The notes under the pieces: generated by a model | Database searches by the model: none | Seen by the model: only the letters and a program-made list of their open reading frames with translations | What the model was told of the DNA's origin: nothing | Translations under genes and position numbers: made by a program | Source: Mycobacterium sp. SVM_VP21 | GTDB taxonomy: Bacteria; Actinomycetota; Actinomycetes; Mycobacteriales; Mycobacteriaceae | Direction of reading: 5' to 3' | Length of the DNA stretch: 64,000 nt | NCBI GenBank assembly: GCA_024758765.1 | Contig: CP101406.1 | Coordinates: forward strand, 1,116,001-1,180,000 | In this document: one piece after another, positions 18,311 through 26,568 of the stretch | Layout: each line of letters starts with the position of its first letter | How positions within the stretch are numbered: position 1 is the stretch's first letter

Positions 18311-18413
18311 GGCGGTTCAGCGAGGCTCGACGCAGGAGAGGCGAAGCTGGAACCGCCGTATGAGCGAGCGGTTCAGCGAGGCTCGACGCAGGAGAGGCGA
18401 AGCTGGGACCGCC
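18311..18413. repeat. Two direct copies of a dispersed ~46-base intergenic repeat upstream of hemA
   Basis: Copy 1 is 18311-18357 and copy 2 is 18368-18413, 56 bases apart and almost identical (core gaggctcgacgcaggagagg). Each copy is bounded by short inverted ends (GGCGGTTC/GAACCGCC-like). A third copy lies in inverse orientation at 59752-59797. They fill most of the gap between hemA and the glutaredoxin-like gene. Confidence 0.85.
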
Positions 18414-18416
18414 TCA

Positions 18417-18674
18417 TTAACCCGCCAAATCAGCACGTAGCCGGGCCTCGTCGACCTCCCAGTAACTGTGCTCACGTCCGTCGAGCAGCACTACCGGCAA
18501 CCGGTCGCCGAACTCGGCTCGCGGCCCCGTGTCACCGGCCGCCGCGGCGGCGTCGACGTCGACGGCCTGCAGGTCGAACCCGAGTTCGGCCGCCAGCCCG
18601 GTCAGCTGGTCGTGCACCTGCACGCAGACCGGGCAGCCCTCCCGAGTGAGCAGCTGTACCTGGTGGCGGGTCAT
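18417..18674 (-). CDS. Glutaredoxin-like thiol-disulfide protein (DUF836, Rv0508-like)
   Basis: An 85-residue thioredoxin-fold protein with the redox motif GCPVC near residue 13 and the cis-Pro segment GDRLPVVLLDG. It belongs to the DUF836 glutaredoxin-like family. The start at 18674 puts the fold at the N-terminus; the longer frame upstream looks non-coding. It sits upstream of hemA on the same strand, in the position of M. tuberculosis Rv0508. The partner is unknown; a role in heme or glutamate-1-semialdehyde metabolism is not shown. Confidence 0.87.
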   Translation of the reverse strand: MTRHQVQLLTREGCPVCVQVHDQLTGLAAELGFDLQAVDVDAAAAAGDTGPRAEFGDRLPVVLLDGREHSYWEVDEARLRADLAG

Positions 18675-18814
18675 GACTCCAGTGTTGCAGGGCTGTCGCC
18701 GGCCCGCCGAGACCACCGGGTTCTCTGGATTGTCGCGATGTCCCCAGCTGAATTGAATTACGGTGTGACCGGCCATAAGCCGCATCTCCCTCACCCCGGC
18801 GGACAGAGCAAGCC

Positions 18815-19270
18815 ATGAACCCCAGTGCGGTGTCGATCACCAACCTGCTGTATCGCTATGCGGAGTTGATGGACTCCGGTGACCTCGACGGCGCGGCGGC
18901 ACTGTTCGCCCACGCCCGGATCAAAGCCGACCCCGAAGGCACGGTGATCCTCGACAGCGCCGGGATCCTGCAGCTGTGGCGCGGGCTCGTCACCCTTCAC
19001 GCCGATGGCACGCCGCGCACCAAGCACGTGATCACCAACCCGATCCTCGACATCGATGAGGTCGCCGGGACCGCATCCTGCCGGTCGTACTACACGGTGC
19101 TGCAGCAGACCGAGGCGGTGGCACTGCAGGTGATCGCCGCCGGGCGTTATCACGACACGTTCGAGCGGGTCGACAACGTCTGGCGGTTCAGTTTCCGCGA
19201 CTACTCGATGTTCGACCTCAAAGGTGATCTACGCGATCACCTGGGGGTCATCGGCCCTGCAGCCGGATAG
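18815..19270 (+). CDS. SnoaL/NTF2-like domain protein
   Basis: A 151-residue protein of the nuclear transport factor 2 / SnoaL-like fold. Typical features are an opening amphipathic helix ([16 protein letters not shown]), LFA after it, a conserved HVITNPI strand, and a closing strand [14 protein letters not shown]. Such domains act as dehydratases, isomerases or ligand-binding modules; no catalytic pair is certain. It ends just before the phosphatase gene, which begins 56 bases later on the same strand. Confidence 0.8.
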   Translation: MNPSAVSITNLLYRYAELMDSGDLDGAAALFAHARIKADPEGTVILDSAGILQLWRGLVTLHADGTPRTKHVITNPILDIDEVAGTASCRSYYTVLQQTEAVALQVIAAGRYHDTFERVDNVWRFSFRDYSMFDLKGDLRDHLGVIGPAAG

Positions 19271-19326
19271 GGTTGATGACGGCCGGAGCACCGGCCCCAC
19301 AGCCCAGACGCGGAAGGAGTCGGGTG

Positions 19327-20214
19327 ATGGCATCACCGGGCCCGGCCGACCGGGCATCCGCGGCCGAGGTGGCATCGCTGACAGACGCCAGCGCAGAGCG
19401 GGCGCTCGCCGATGTGGCCGACGCCGACACGCCCGCACCGGTCGACCTGACCGCCGCCGCGTTCTTCGACGTCGACAACACCCTGGTACAGGGATCCTCA
19501 ATGGTGCACTTCGGCCGTGGTCTGGCCGCCCGTAACTACTTCACCTACCGCGATGTCATCGGGTTCGTCTACGCGCAAGCGAAGTTTCAGCTCACCGGCA
19601 AGGAGAACAGCGACGACGTCGCGGCCGGTCGGCGCAAAGCGCTCGCGTTCATCGAAGGCCGGCCGGTGTCCGAGCTGGTCGATCTGGGTGAGGAGATCTA
19701 CGACGAGATCATCGCCGACAAGATCTGGCCCGGCACCCGCGAGTTGGCCCAGATGCACCTCGATGCCGGGCAGCAGGTGTGGCTGGTCACCGCGACCCCC
19801 TACGAGCTGGCCGAGACCATCGCCCGCCGGCTCGGCTTGACCGGCGCGCTGGGCACCGTCGCGGAATCGGTCGACGGGGTGTTCACCGGCCGACTGGTCG
19901 GCGAGATCCTGCACGGACCCGGTAAAGCCCACGCGGTGCGGTCACTGGCGATCCGGGAGGGGCTGAACCTGCGGCGTTGCACGGCCTACTCCGACAGCTT
20001 CAACGACGTGCCGATGCTCTCGCTGGTCGGCACGGCGGTGGCGATCAACCCCGACGCCGCGTTGCGGGAGACGGCACGCAAGCGGGGATGGGAGATCCGC
20101 GACTTCCGTACCGCACGGCGGGCGGCGCGGATCGGCGTGCCGTCGGCGCTGGCGCTGGGGGCCGTCGGCGGGGCCCTGGCTGCGGCCGTGGCGCACCGGA
20201 ACGAGCGCGCGTAG
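19327..20214 (+). CDS. serB1: HAD-IB family phosphatase, phosphoserine phosphatase-like (Rv0505c-like)
   Basis: A 295-residue HAD hydrolase. Motif I is [13 protein letters not shown], motif II VTATPYE, motif III the Lys of GKAHAVRS, and motif [14 protein letters not shown]. The first motif Asp acts as nucleophile in this family. It is annotated as SerB1 in M. tuberculosis, but HAD-IB members of this type also act on lysophosphatidic acid or other phosphate esters, and the neighbour set (acyltransferase, MaoC protein) fits lipids equally well. A C-terminal hydrophobic stretch ([17 protein letters not shown]) may anchor it to the membrane. The start ATG at 19327 is chosen from GGAAGGAG seven bases upstream; a longer frame starts at 19273. 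The last codons lie in a 25-base direct repeat. Confidence 0.9.
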   Translation: MASPGPADRASAAEVASLTDASAERALADVADADTPAPVDLTAAAFFDVDNTLVQGSSMVHFGRGLAARNYFTYRDVIGFVYAQAKFQLTGKENSDDVAAGRRKALAFIEGRPVSELVDLGEEIYDEIIADKIWPGTRELAQMHLDAGQQVWLVTATPYELAETIARRLGLTGALGTVAESVDGVFTGRLVGEILHGPGKAHAVRSLAIREGLNLRRCTAYSDSFNDVPMLSLVGTAVAINPDAALRETARKRGWEIRDFRTARRAARIGVPSALALGAVGGALAAAVAHRNERA

Positions 20215-20279
20215 CGCAGCGGAGCACACGAGGACCGGTCGACCGCATCGAGCACCGTGGCGCACCGGAACGAGCGCGC
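20186..20279. repeat. Direct repeat at the 3' end of serB1
   Basis: A 25-base sequence beginning ccgtggcgcaccggaacgag occurs at 20186-20210 (coding for the last residues of the phosphatase) and again at 20255-20279 in the intergenic gap, 69 bases apart. Probably a small duplication that created part of the gap to the MaoC gene. Confidence 0.85.
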
Positions 20280-20342
20280 CTGACCTGCTCGCTGATAGGC
20301 TTCCGCCGCCGAGCACCACGGCGAGCGGAGGGGTAAACCGGC

Positions 20343-20870
20343 ATGTCAGTACACACCGAGTCGCAGCGGATGATCGGAGCCCATTACCGGTTCCCGGACT
20401 ACTTCGAGGTCAGCCGGGAGAAGATCCGGGAGTTCGCCCGCTCCGTCAAAGATGACCACCCGGCCCACTTCGAGGAGGCTGCTGCCGCCGAAGCCGGGCA
20501 TCCGGGGCTGGTGGCATCGCTGACGTTCCTGGCGGTCGCCGGCCGACAGGTGCAGCTGGAGATCTTCGACAAGTTCGACCTCCCGATCAACATCGCCCGG
20601 GTGCTGCACCGCGACCAGAAGTTCACCTTCCACCGGCCGATCGTGGCCGGTGACAAGCTGTTCTTCGACACCTACCTGGACTCGGTCATCGAATCGCACG
20701 GCACGGTTGTCAGTGAGGTCCGCAGCGAGGTCACCGACGAGAACGGCGAGCCGGTGGTGACCAGTGTGGTCACCATGCTCGGCGAGTCGGTCAACCAGGA
20801 CGCCGACACCGAGGCCAAGACAATCGCCGCCCTCGAGGCCATGCGCGATCGGGCACTGGGCAAGAAGTAG
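20343..20870 (+). CDS. MaoC/hot-dog fold dehydratase-like protein (Rv0504c-like, FAS1-type dehydratase N-domain)
   Basis: A 175-residue hot-dog protein resembling the HadA/HadC subunits of mycobacterial FAS-II (3R)-hydroxyacyl-ACP dehydratases: it opens with [18 protein letters not shown] and contains [19 protein letters not shown]. The catalytic HadB-type Asp/His pair is not evident, so like HadA it may be a non-catalytic partner or act in another complex. The orthologue position is Rv0504c. It has a purine-rich GGAGGG ribosome site. It converges with the acyltransferase gene. Confidence 0.82.
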   Translation: MSVHTESQRMIGAHYRFPDYFEVSREKIREFARSVKDDHPAHFEEAAAAEAGHPGLVASLTFLAVAGRQVQLEIFDKFDLPINIARVLHRDQKFTFHRPIVAGDKLFFDTYLDSVIESHGTVVSEVRSEVTDENGEPVVTSVVTMLGESVNQDADTEAKTIAALEAMRDRALGKK

Positions 20871-20883
20871 CCGTCCAAGCTCG

Positions 20884-20943
20884 TTGAGATTGCGTCCAGG
20901 GTCGTGGACGCGGCGACATGCACAGCCCTGACGGCGATCTCAA
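20884..20943. repeat. Imperfect inverted repeat between convergent genes
   Basis: Arms TTGAGATTGCGTCCAGGG and its near complement (ending GGCGATCTCAA) flank a short loop. It lies between the convergent MaoC-like and acyltransferase genes, so it may serve as a bidirectional terminator or be a member of a dispersed intergenic family. Confidence 0.6.
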
Positions 20944-20991
20944 AGGGCGGCTGCGCCTATCGGTGCTGGTGAGGTGCCAGAGTCGCGGAGC

Positions 20992-22020
20992 TCAGCCCAA
21001 GAACATGTTGCGGCGACCGGCGAGCAGCCGGTACAACGTCTGCTGAATGGTCTCGCGCACCTGATCGGTCAGCTCGAAGGTGACCATCGGGTCGTCGGCA
21101 GCGCCCGGCTCGTAGTCGGTGGTCTCAATCGGTTCGCCAAAGGCGATGTGCCACTTCGACGGCATCGGCACCAGCCCGGCCGGGCCGGCCAGCGGAAACA
21201 GCGGCGTGATCGGGAAATACGGCACGCCGAGCAGTCGGGCCAACAGCTTGACGTCGGCGATCATCGGGTAGATCTCCTCGGAGCCGACGATCGAGCACGG
21301 CACGATCGGCGCGTGGGTGCGCAGTGCCGCCGAGACGAAGCCGCCGCGACCGAACCGCTGCAGCTTGTAGCGGTCCTTGAACCGCTTGCCCAGGCCCTTG
21401 TAGCCCTCCGGGAAGACGGCGGTCAGCTCGCCGGCCTCCAGCAACCGGTTGGCGTCGGAGGTGCATGCCATGGTGTGGCCCGCCTTGCGGGCGGTCGGGC
21501 CGATCACCGGCAGGTCGAATACCAGGTCGGCGGCGAGCATCCGCAGGTTCCGCCGTTCGGGGTGATGGTCACGCACCGCCACCGAGAGCATCAGCGCGTC
21601 CATCGGTAACACTCCTGCGTGGTTGGCCACCACCAGAGCGGGACCATCGACCGGAAGGTTCTCGATGCCGCTGACCTCGACGCGGAACCAGTCGTTGAAG
21701 AACACCCGCAGCAACGGCAGCACCACGGCTTCGTTGAAGTGCGGGTCGAAACCGAATTCGTCGACCTGGTAATCCCCCGTGATCCGCTCTCGCAGGAACG
21801 CGGCGACCGCGCTCACCCGGCGGGCGAATTCACTCGGGGTGGGCGCGGCGGCACCGGTGGTGCCCGCGGCGCCGCGACGCTCGCCGAGCTCACGAACGAC
21901 CGCGGCGACCTGCTTGGCGGAAGCCTGTTCAGCCGGCCTCGCCAACGCCGAGGGATGCCTGCGCAATGAACTCGAATGCTTGTGCAGCGGAATGACTTTC
22001 GCCTTCGAATCATCAGCCAT
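20992..22020 (-). CDS. PlsC-type lysophospholipid/glycerol acyltransferase (Rv0502-like)
   Basis: A 342-residue acyltransferase. The catalytic block NHAGVLPMD (NHx4D form of HX4D) is near residue 132, and the FPEG substrate motif occurs in AVFPEGYKGLGK. The N-terminal ~100 residues are polar and low complexity. It probably transfers an acyl group to a glycerol- or isoprenoid-linked acceptor at the membrane; the substrate is unknown. It follows the GalE2 gene by four bases, forming an operon as in M. tuberculosis Rv0501-Rv0502. Confidence 0.9.
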   Translation of the reverse strand: MADDSKAKVIPLHKHSSSLRRHPSALARPAEQASAKQVAAVVRELGERRGAAGTTGAAAPTPSEFARRVSAVAAFLRERITGDYQVDEFGFDPHFNEAVVLPLLRVFFNDWFRVEVSGIENLPVDGPALVVANHAGVLPMDALMLSVAVRDHHPERRNLRMLAADLVFDLPVIGPTARKAGHTMACTSDANRLLEAGELTAVFPEGYKGLGKRFKDRYKLQRFGRGGFVSAALRTHAPIVPCSIVGSEEIYPMIADVKLLARLLGVPYFPITPLFPLAGPAGLVPMPSKWHIAFGEPIETTDYEPGAADDPMVTFELTDQVRETIQQTLYRLLAGRRNMFLG

Positions 22021-22024
22021 AGCG

Positions 22025-23140
22025 CTAACCTCCCCGCACCCTATTAAAGCTGATATCCCCCATGCGCTGCGCTGCGCTCACTGTTCGCCGCTCCACCGAG
22101 CGGACCCACTTGGGATCGATGATCGGGTTCAGCCCCCGACCCCGCACGTAGTCATCAAAAGCCTCGGCGGTGGTCCACTTGGCGCTGTACCCGAGTTCGG
22201 TTCGCATTCTAGTCGTGTCCATCACCCGGCCAAAGCTCAGATAATCCAGCTGTTCCCGGTTGATCTCGGTGTAATTGTTGGCCCGGCGCAGCGAATCCAT
22301 GACCCACAGCCCGACACCCGGCAGCGGTATCGGAACGCGCCCGGACCTGCGGATCGCCTGCGACATCATGATGATCCCGTCGGCACCGATGTTGAAGGTG
22401 CCGGCCTTGCCGGCCATGGTGGCCCGTTCCAAGGCGCCCAGCGCGTCCTGCTCGTGCAGCAGCTGCAGGCGTGCGTCTCGGCCCAGCACCATTGGGACCA
22501 GCGGGCCGGCGAGGTAGCGCGACAGCGCGGTGTCCATGGCCGGGCCGATCATGTTGGCCATCCGCAGGATCGTGACCGCGATGTCGGGCCGCCGCCGACC
22601 CAACCCACGGGCGTAGCCCTCGATGTCGATGCTGTCGCGGGGGAACCCCTGCGTCGGGGGACGGCGACTGGTGCTGTCCTCAGAGAACAACACCGGGTCG
22701 CGCGAGCACGACCCGTAGACCTCCGAGGTCGACTTGAGCACCACCCGCCGCACCGAAGGCGCCTTCTGACAGGCGGCGAACAACTGCATCGCACCCATCA
22801 GGTTGAACTCTTTGAGCGCCGCCCCACCACCGGACCTCGGCACGTACGACGCCGCCGCTGCGTGCACGACGGTGTCGACTTCGCTGTTTCGAATCACCTT
22901 GGCGATAAAGGGGTTACGGATGTCGGCACGGACAAACTCAGCGCGTCCCATCCGGCGCAGCATGTCCTTGCTCGGCATGACCGCATCCACAGCGATCACC
23001 CGGTTGATCAACGGGTTCTGCGTGAGCCTTGCGGTGAGGAATCCACCCAGGAACCGGCACGCACCGGTGACCAACACAACCTTGGGGTAATGCCGGGCGT
23101 CACTTCGCGTGCCGTCGCTCGGGGGTCCGGCCTCGTCCAC
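22025..23140 (-). CDS. galE2: NAD-dependent epimerase/dehydratase, GalE2-like (Rv0501)
   Basis: A 371-residue extended SDR. The dinucleotide-binding loop is VTGACRFLGGFLT (a GxxxxxG variant). The internal segment VVLKSTSEVYG contains the catalytic Ser/Thr strand. At the expected YxxxK place, the sequence reads around RDSIDIEGYARGLGRRRPD, lacking a clear Lys; the active Tyr/Lys pair was not confirmed by eye. It is named GalE2 in M. tuberculosis by similarity only; the true substrate is unknown. Confidence 0.83.
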   Translation of the reverse strand: MDEAGPPSDGTRSDARHYPKVVLVTGACRFLGGFLTARLTQNPLINRVIAVDAVMPSKDMLRRMGRAEFVRADIRNPFIAKVIRNSEVDTVVHAAAASYVPRSGGGAALKEFNLMGAMQLFAACQKAPSVRRVVLKSTSEVYGSCSRDPVLFSEDSTSRRPPTQGFPRDSIDIEGYARGLGRRRPDIAVTILRMANMIGPAMDTALSRYLAGPLVPMVLGRDARLQLLHEQDALGALERATMAGKAGTFNIGADGIIMMSQAIRRSGRVPIPLPGVGLWVMDSLRRANNYTEINREQLDYLSFGRVMDTTRMRTELGYSAKWTTAEAFDDYVRGRGLNPIIDPKWVRSVERRTVSAAQRMGDISFNRVRGG

Positions 23141-23194
23141 CCCGTCAGCCTAACGGCCACGCCGGAAAAGCAATACCGGCGATCGGCTCGTTGT

Positions 23195-23251
23195 CGAGCG
23201 TGAAGCTAACGTCACACCCGGTGCACGAGCGTGAAGCCAACTTCACGCTCG
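23195..23251. repeat. Perfect 11-base stem palindrome with adjacent degenerate half copy
   Basis: CGAGCGTGAAG, loop CCAA, CTTCACGCTCG at 23226-23251 forms a perfect hairpin. A second, degenerate copy (CGAGCGTGAAGCTAACGTCAC) begins at 23195. It lies between bS22 and galE2 on the minus strand. It could be a terminator for bS22 or a dispersed intergenic palindrome. Confidence 0.75.
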
Positions 23252-23275
23252 GCACGGCGCGGGGCCTGGACGGAG

Positions 23276-23377
23276 TTACTTACCGAGTTTTCTGCGCTGC
23301 ACGCGGGTACGGCGAAGCAGCTTGCGGTGCTTCTTCTTCGACATGCGCTTGCGCCGCTTCTTGATGACTGAACCCAT
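23276..23377 (-). CDS. 30S ribosomal protein bS22 (AURKAIP1/COX24-domain small basic protein)
   Basis: A 33-residue, extremely basic protein ([20 protein letters not shown] then [12 protein letters not shown]), almost all Lys and Arg. It matches the mycobacterial small-subunit protein bS22, located next to the decoding centre and encoded between galE2 and Rv0500A in M. tuberculosis. It is easily missed because of its size. The stop is TAA at 23276-23278. Confidence 0.92.
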
Positions 23378-23516
23378 GAACTCCGCTATCTGCTTCTGCC
23401 CGCGCCGACGAATGGGCGCTGCTGAACTTGATCGACCCGGTTACTTTACCCGTAGACAGGCGCGGACCGGAAAACCGCACCTGACCCGACCACCAAGGCC
23501 CACAAGACAGCCGACC

Positions 23517-23544
23517 CCGGGCGTCGCCGTGCGGCGACGCCCGG
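23517..23544 (-). terminator. Hairpin downstream of the excisionase-like gene
   Basis: A perfect 12-base stem (arm CCGGGCGTCGCC, loop GTGC) located 27 bases after the stop of the DNA-binding protein gene on the minus strand. It has no T-run, as is usual for mycobacterial terminator-like hairpins. It separates that gene from bS22. Confidence 0.6.
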
Positions 23545-23570
23545 GGGGCGCTTACCTGTCGACCGGCTCT

Positions 23571-23780
23571 TTAGCCCGCGTCGAAGAAGGAGGTCTCCAG
23601 CAAGTCGTGCACCGCCTTGGCGTGCACCCGGAAGGACCGTCCCACCCGTACCGCGGGCAGCTCGCCGTTGTGCACCAGGCGGTACACCGTCATCTTGCTG
23701 ACCCGCATCAACGCAGCCACCTCGGCCACGGTGAGAAATTGTGTCGTGTCACGCGCCGAAGGCCCGTTCGCAGACGTCAT
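23571..23780 (-). CDS. Excisionase/MerR-type helix-turn-helix DNA-binding protein (Rv0500A-like)
   Basis: A 69-residue protein consisting almost only of an excisionase-family winged helix: FLTVAEVAALMRVSKMTVYRL is the HTH, followed by HNGELPAVRVGRSFRVHAKA, the wing. In M. tuberculosis the same protein sits between proC and bS22. The start at 23780 is preferred; five more codons are open upstream. Not a phage remnant, since it is conserved in place; a small transcription factor is likely. Confidence 0.88.
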   Translation of the reverse strand: MTSANGPSARDTTQFLTVAEVAALMRVSKMTVYRLVHNGELPAVRVGRSFRVHAKAVHDLLETSFFDAG

Positions 23781-23919
23781 CGTTACCCATTTCAATCAGG
23801 CACGTGCAGTCTCAGCGGCTTCCCCTCCGCTGCGCCCACACGCACAGACATAGAGGAGAATAGCGGGACGGATGGGGTTCCTGCGACTAGTGAGAGCCAA
23901 TATGTGAAAAATAAGTGAA

Positions 23920-24780
23920 TTACTCCGATGTGATTCTTAGCTGCTCAGAGCGTGTTTTTGCGGCCTGAACCGCCCGATCGATCGAGGTCCGCAGGCCGCT
24001 GGCCTCCAATTCACGCAGTGCGGCCGCAGTGGTCCCCCCCGGCGACGTCACCATCGCTCTCAGGTGGGTCGGAGCGGTGTCGATGCCCGCATTTGGCGCC
24101 CCTTCGCTCTCGGCGCGCTCATCCAGCAGCATCTGCGCCGAACCGGCCATCGTCTGCACCGCCAGGTCGGTGGCCGCCTGCCGGCTCAATCCGGCCGCAA
24201 CCCCGGCATCCACCAGCGCCTCGACCACCAAGAAAAAGTAGGCCGGCCCGGATCCCGATACCGCGGTGACGGCGTCCATCTGCTCTTCCGGAACGATCGC
24301 CACCGTCCCGACGCACTCGAACAGCGCAGCGACCTCGCTGACCTGTTCGCTACTGGGGAACCGGCCCTTTGCCAGCGCGCTGGCGCCGGCGCCGACCTTG
24401 ACCGGGGTGTTGGGCATCACGCGCACCACCGCAGCTCCGGCCGGGAGCTTGGACTCCACATACCCGGTGGTGAGACCGGCGACGATCGTGACCAGCACCT
24501 GCTCTGCACTGTCCCCGGAGGCGGCGGTGACGCTCTTGGCGAACTCCTCGACCACGGAATCCACATCCTGCGGCTTCACCGCCACAATCACGACGGACGC
24601 GTTCTCGATCGCGTCGGCGACCGAGGTCACCAGGACGGAGTACTTCTCCGACAGCTGCCGGGCCCGCTCGCCGTACCGCTCGGCGACCACCAGGTCCTTG
24701 ACCGGGCGGCCAGCAGCCAGCAGCCCCGCCAGCAACGCTTCGCCCATGTTGCCGCCACCGATGATCGCGATTCTGGTCAT
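23920..24780 (-). CDS. proC: Pyrroline-5-carboxylate reductase
   Basis: A 286-residue enzyme reducing pyrroline-5-carboxylate to proline with NAD(P)H. The Rossmann start IAIIGGGNMGEALLAGL, the VIVAVKPQD segment, and the family signature near the C-terminus (DLAVQTMAGSAQML then TSPGGTTAAAL) are all present. The length is normal. The gene order with Rv0499 and Rv0500A is conserved. Confidence 0.97.
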   Translation of the reverse strand: MTRIAIIGGGNMGEALLAGLLAAGRPVKDLVVAERYGERARQLSEKYSVLVTSVADAIENASVVIVAVKPQDVDSVVEEFAKSVTAASGDSAEQVLVTIVAGLTTGYVESKLPAGAAVVRVMPNTPVKVGAGASALAKGRFPSSEQVSEVAALFECVGTVAIVPEEQMDAVTAVSGSGPAYFFLVVEALVDAGVAAGLSRQAATDLAVQTMAGSAQMLLDERAESEGAPNAGIDTAPTHLRAMVTSPGGTTAAALRELEASGLRTSIDRAVQAAKTRSEQLRITSE

Positions 24781-24844
24781 GGCGACAGCATTTCAGACCC
24801 GGCCTGCCAGCGCGGTGAAGCCCAGTCCACAGGCGGGTCGCCCG

Positions 24845-25675
24845 CTAGCGCACCGGCACCATCGCCAACTGGCGGGTCTGCACCACGATGCGGCCCTTGC
24901 AGTCGACCACCGTGTGGTCCTCGTCGAACCAGTCCTGGCCGATCTGCACACAGCTGCAGATCACCCGCAGCCAGCCGTCGGCCGGGATGGCCCGCAGGTA
25001 GGCGGTGAGCTGCACGGTGGGCGCCCAGCCGTTGCGGTTGACGGCGAAGGTCACCGGAGCCGACACATCGCCGCACAGCAGCGCGAAGAGCACGTCGGGC
25101 GCGGCGTCTTTGGGTCGCACCCACATCTCGATCACCGGCGGGCCGCCGTCCGAGCGCGGGCCGAGCGTGGTCAGCGCCGGCCGGATATCGCAGCCGTGCG
25201 CCAAGTGCACGATGTGTTCCATCGGGTGGCCCGGACCAATCGGCTCCAAGCCGGGCGGAGGCTCCGGCGTCATCAGCGGCACCACCGGGTTGAACGACAG
25301 CAATGGCGGCGCCTGGTGCTCAGGCTCGCTGAGCGTGATGGCGGCACGCACCGCGGTGCGCTCGCCCTGGTTGAGTTCGACGTCGACGAGGCTGACCCGG
25401 CGGCCACGCTTGCGGATCGTGGTCACCAGCTGCATCGGGCCGGGATCGGGTGCCCACAGATAGCTGGCCGACACCGCGACCGGTTGCAGGCCGCCACCGT
25501 GGGCAGTGCGGGCGGCGTTGGCGCACAACGCCAGCATCGCGCCACCGTGCACCTTCGGACCGATGGTCCAGTGCTCGTTGAGCTCACCGGTAAATGACGC
25601 GACGTCCTCACTGTCGTCATGGCCGTCGACGCGCACCAGGGTCATAGCATCGGTGAACAGCGTGGACGAGGTCAT
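24845..25675 (-). CDS. Acyl-CoA thioesterase-like double hot-dog protein (Rv0499-like)
   Basis: A 276-residue protein of the TesB/thioesterase-like superfamily with two hot-dog halves: ELNEHWTIGPKVHGGAMLALC in the first and FAVNRNGWAPTVQLTAYLR in the second, ending WFDEDHTVVDCKGRIVVQTRQL. Such proteins hydrolyse acyl-CoA esters, but the exact substrate is not deducible. It follows the isomerase-like gene after about 30 bases on the same strand. Confidence 0.85.
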   Translation of the reverse strand: MTSSTLFTDAMTLVRVDGHDDSEDVASFTGELNEHWTIGPKVHGGAMLALCANAARTAHGGGLQPVAVSASYLWAPDPGPMQLVTTIRKRGRRVSLVDVELNQGERTAVRAAITLSEPEHQAPPLLSFNPVVPLMTPEPPPGLEPIGPGHPMEHIVHLAHGCDIRPALTTLGPRSDGGPPVIEMWVRPKDAAPDVLFALLCGDVSAPVTFAVNRNGWAPTVQLTAYLRAIPADGWLRVICSCVQIGQDWFDEDHTVVDCKGRIVVQTRQLAMVPVR

Positions 25676-25708
25676 GCGAGGGCTCCTTGCATCTCAGCGA
25701 TCAGGCGA

Positions 25709-26551
25709 TCAGCGCAGCAGATGCGTCCGAGCGAACTGCAGCGATTCGGTCAGCAGCGCCTCGCGCTCGTGCGGCGAGCGCGCCTGCGAGGTGGTCACTT
25801 CCAGCACCACATGACCGGTGAAGTCACTGGAGGCCAGCAGCTGACACACCTCGGCGGTGGGCTGGTCACCACGACCGGGCACCAGATGCTCATCGGCCGG
25901 CAGGCCGGTGCCGTCACACAAGTGCAGGTGCGTGAGCCCCGAGCCCATCCGGCGGGCCATCTCCAACCCGTCGGCGCCTGCGGTCGCGGTGTGCGACAGG
26001 TCCAACGTGTAGTGCGCATGGTTGCCATCGAGTGGATCGTGGGACGGCGCAAACGCCGAAATCCCCGCTCCCGGGCCGCCTCCGCGGCGACGCATCCGTT
26101 CGCGGGACTGATCGGCACCGAAGAACCGGTCGGCACGGAAGGGGAACATGTTCTCCACCGCTACCGCCACATCACTGGCGGACTCCAATTCGGCGACTTG
26201 ATCGCTGAAGCCCTCGGCATAGCGTCGCTGCCAGCGAAACGGCGGATGCACCACCACGGTCTGGGCCTCGAGCTGCTCCGCCGCCCGGACGCTGCGCTCC
26301 AGCTTGGCGATCGGGTTGGAGCCCCACACCCGTTGCGAGATCAACAGGCACGGTGCGTGCACCGACAGCACCGGCACCCGGTACTTGCGCGACAACCGCC
26401 GGACGGCGCCGATGTCCTGGCTGACCGACTCCCCCCACACCATCAGTTCGATGCCGTCGTAGCCGAGCCGGGCCGCATACTCGAAGGCAGCCTCGGCCCG
26501 CAGCGGGTAGACCGATGCGGTCGACAATCCAACCTTGATGGCGGGGCGCAC
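25709..26551 (-). CDS. Sugar phosphate isomerase/epimerase-like TIM barrel protein (Rv0498-like)
   Basis: A 280-residue protein of the xylose isomerase-like TIM barrel family. Metal-ligand type motifs include GYDGIELMVWGE (Glu on strand 2), SVHAPC, VVVHPPF (His), VENMFPF (Glu), TLDLSHTATAG (Asp-x-x-His) and HLHLCDG. The reaction is unknown. The GTG start at 26551 gives a length equal to the M. tuberculosis orthologue; the longer open frame lies inside the preceding gene. Confidence 0.87.
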   Translation of the reverse strand: MRPAIKVGLSTASVYPLRAEAAFEYAARLGYDGIELMVWGESVSQDIGAVRRLSRKYRVPVLSVHAPCLLISQRVWGSNPIAKLERSVRAAEQLEAQTVVVHPPFRWQRRYAEGFSDQVAELESASDVAVAVENMFPFRADRFFGADQSRERMRRRGGGPGAGISAFAPSHDPLDGNHAHYTLDLSHTATAGADGLEMARRMGSGLTHLHLCDGTGLPADEHLVPGRGDQPTAEVCQLLASSDFTGHVVLEVTTSQARSPHEREALLTESLQFARTHLLR

Positions 26552-26568
26552 GAAGTAATAGTGAACGG

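Noticed and set aside
23571..23780. Excisionase-like gene as evidence of a prophage
   Set aside because: It is conserved between proC and bS22 across mycobacteria and no other phage gene is nearby.
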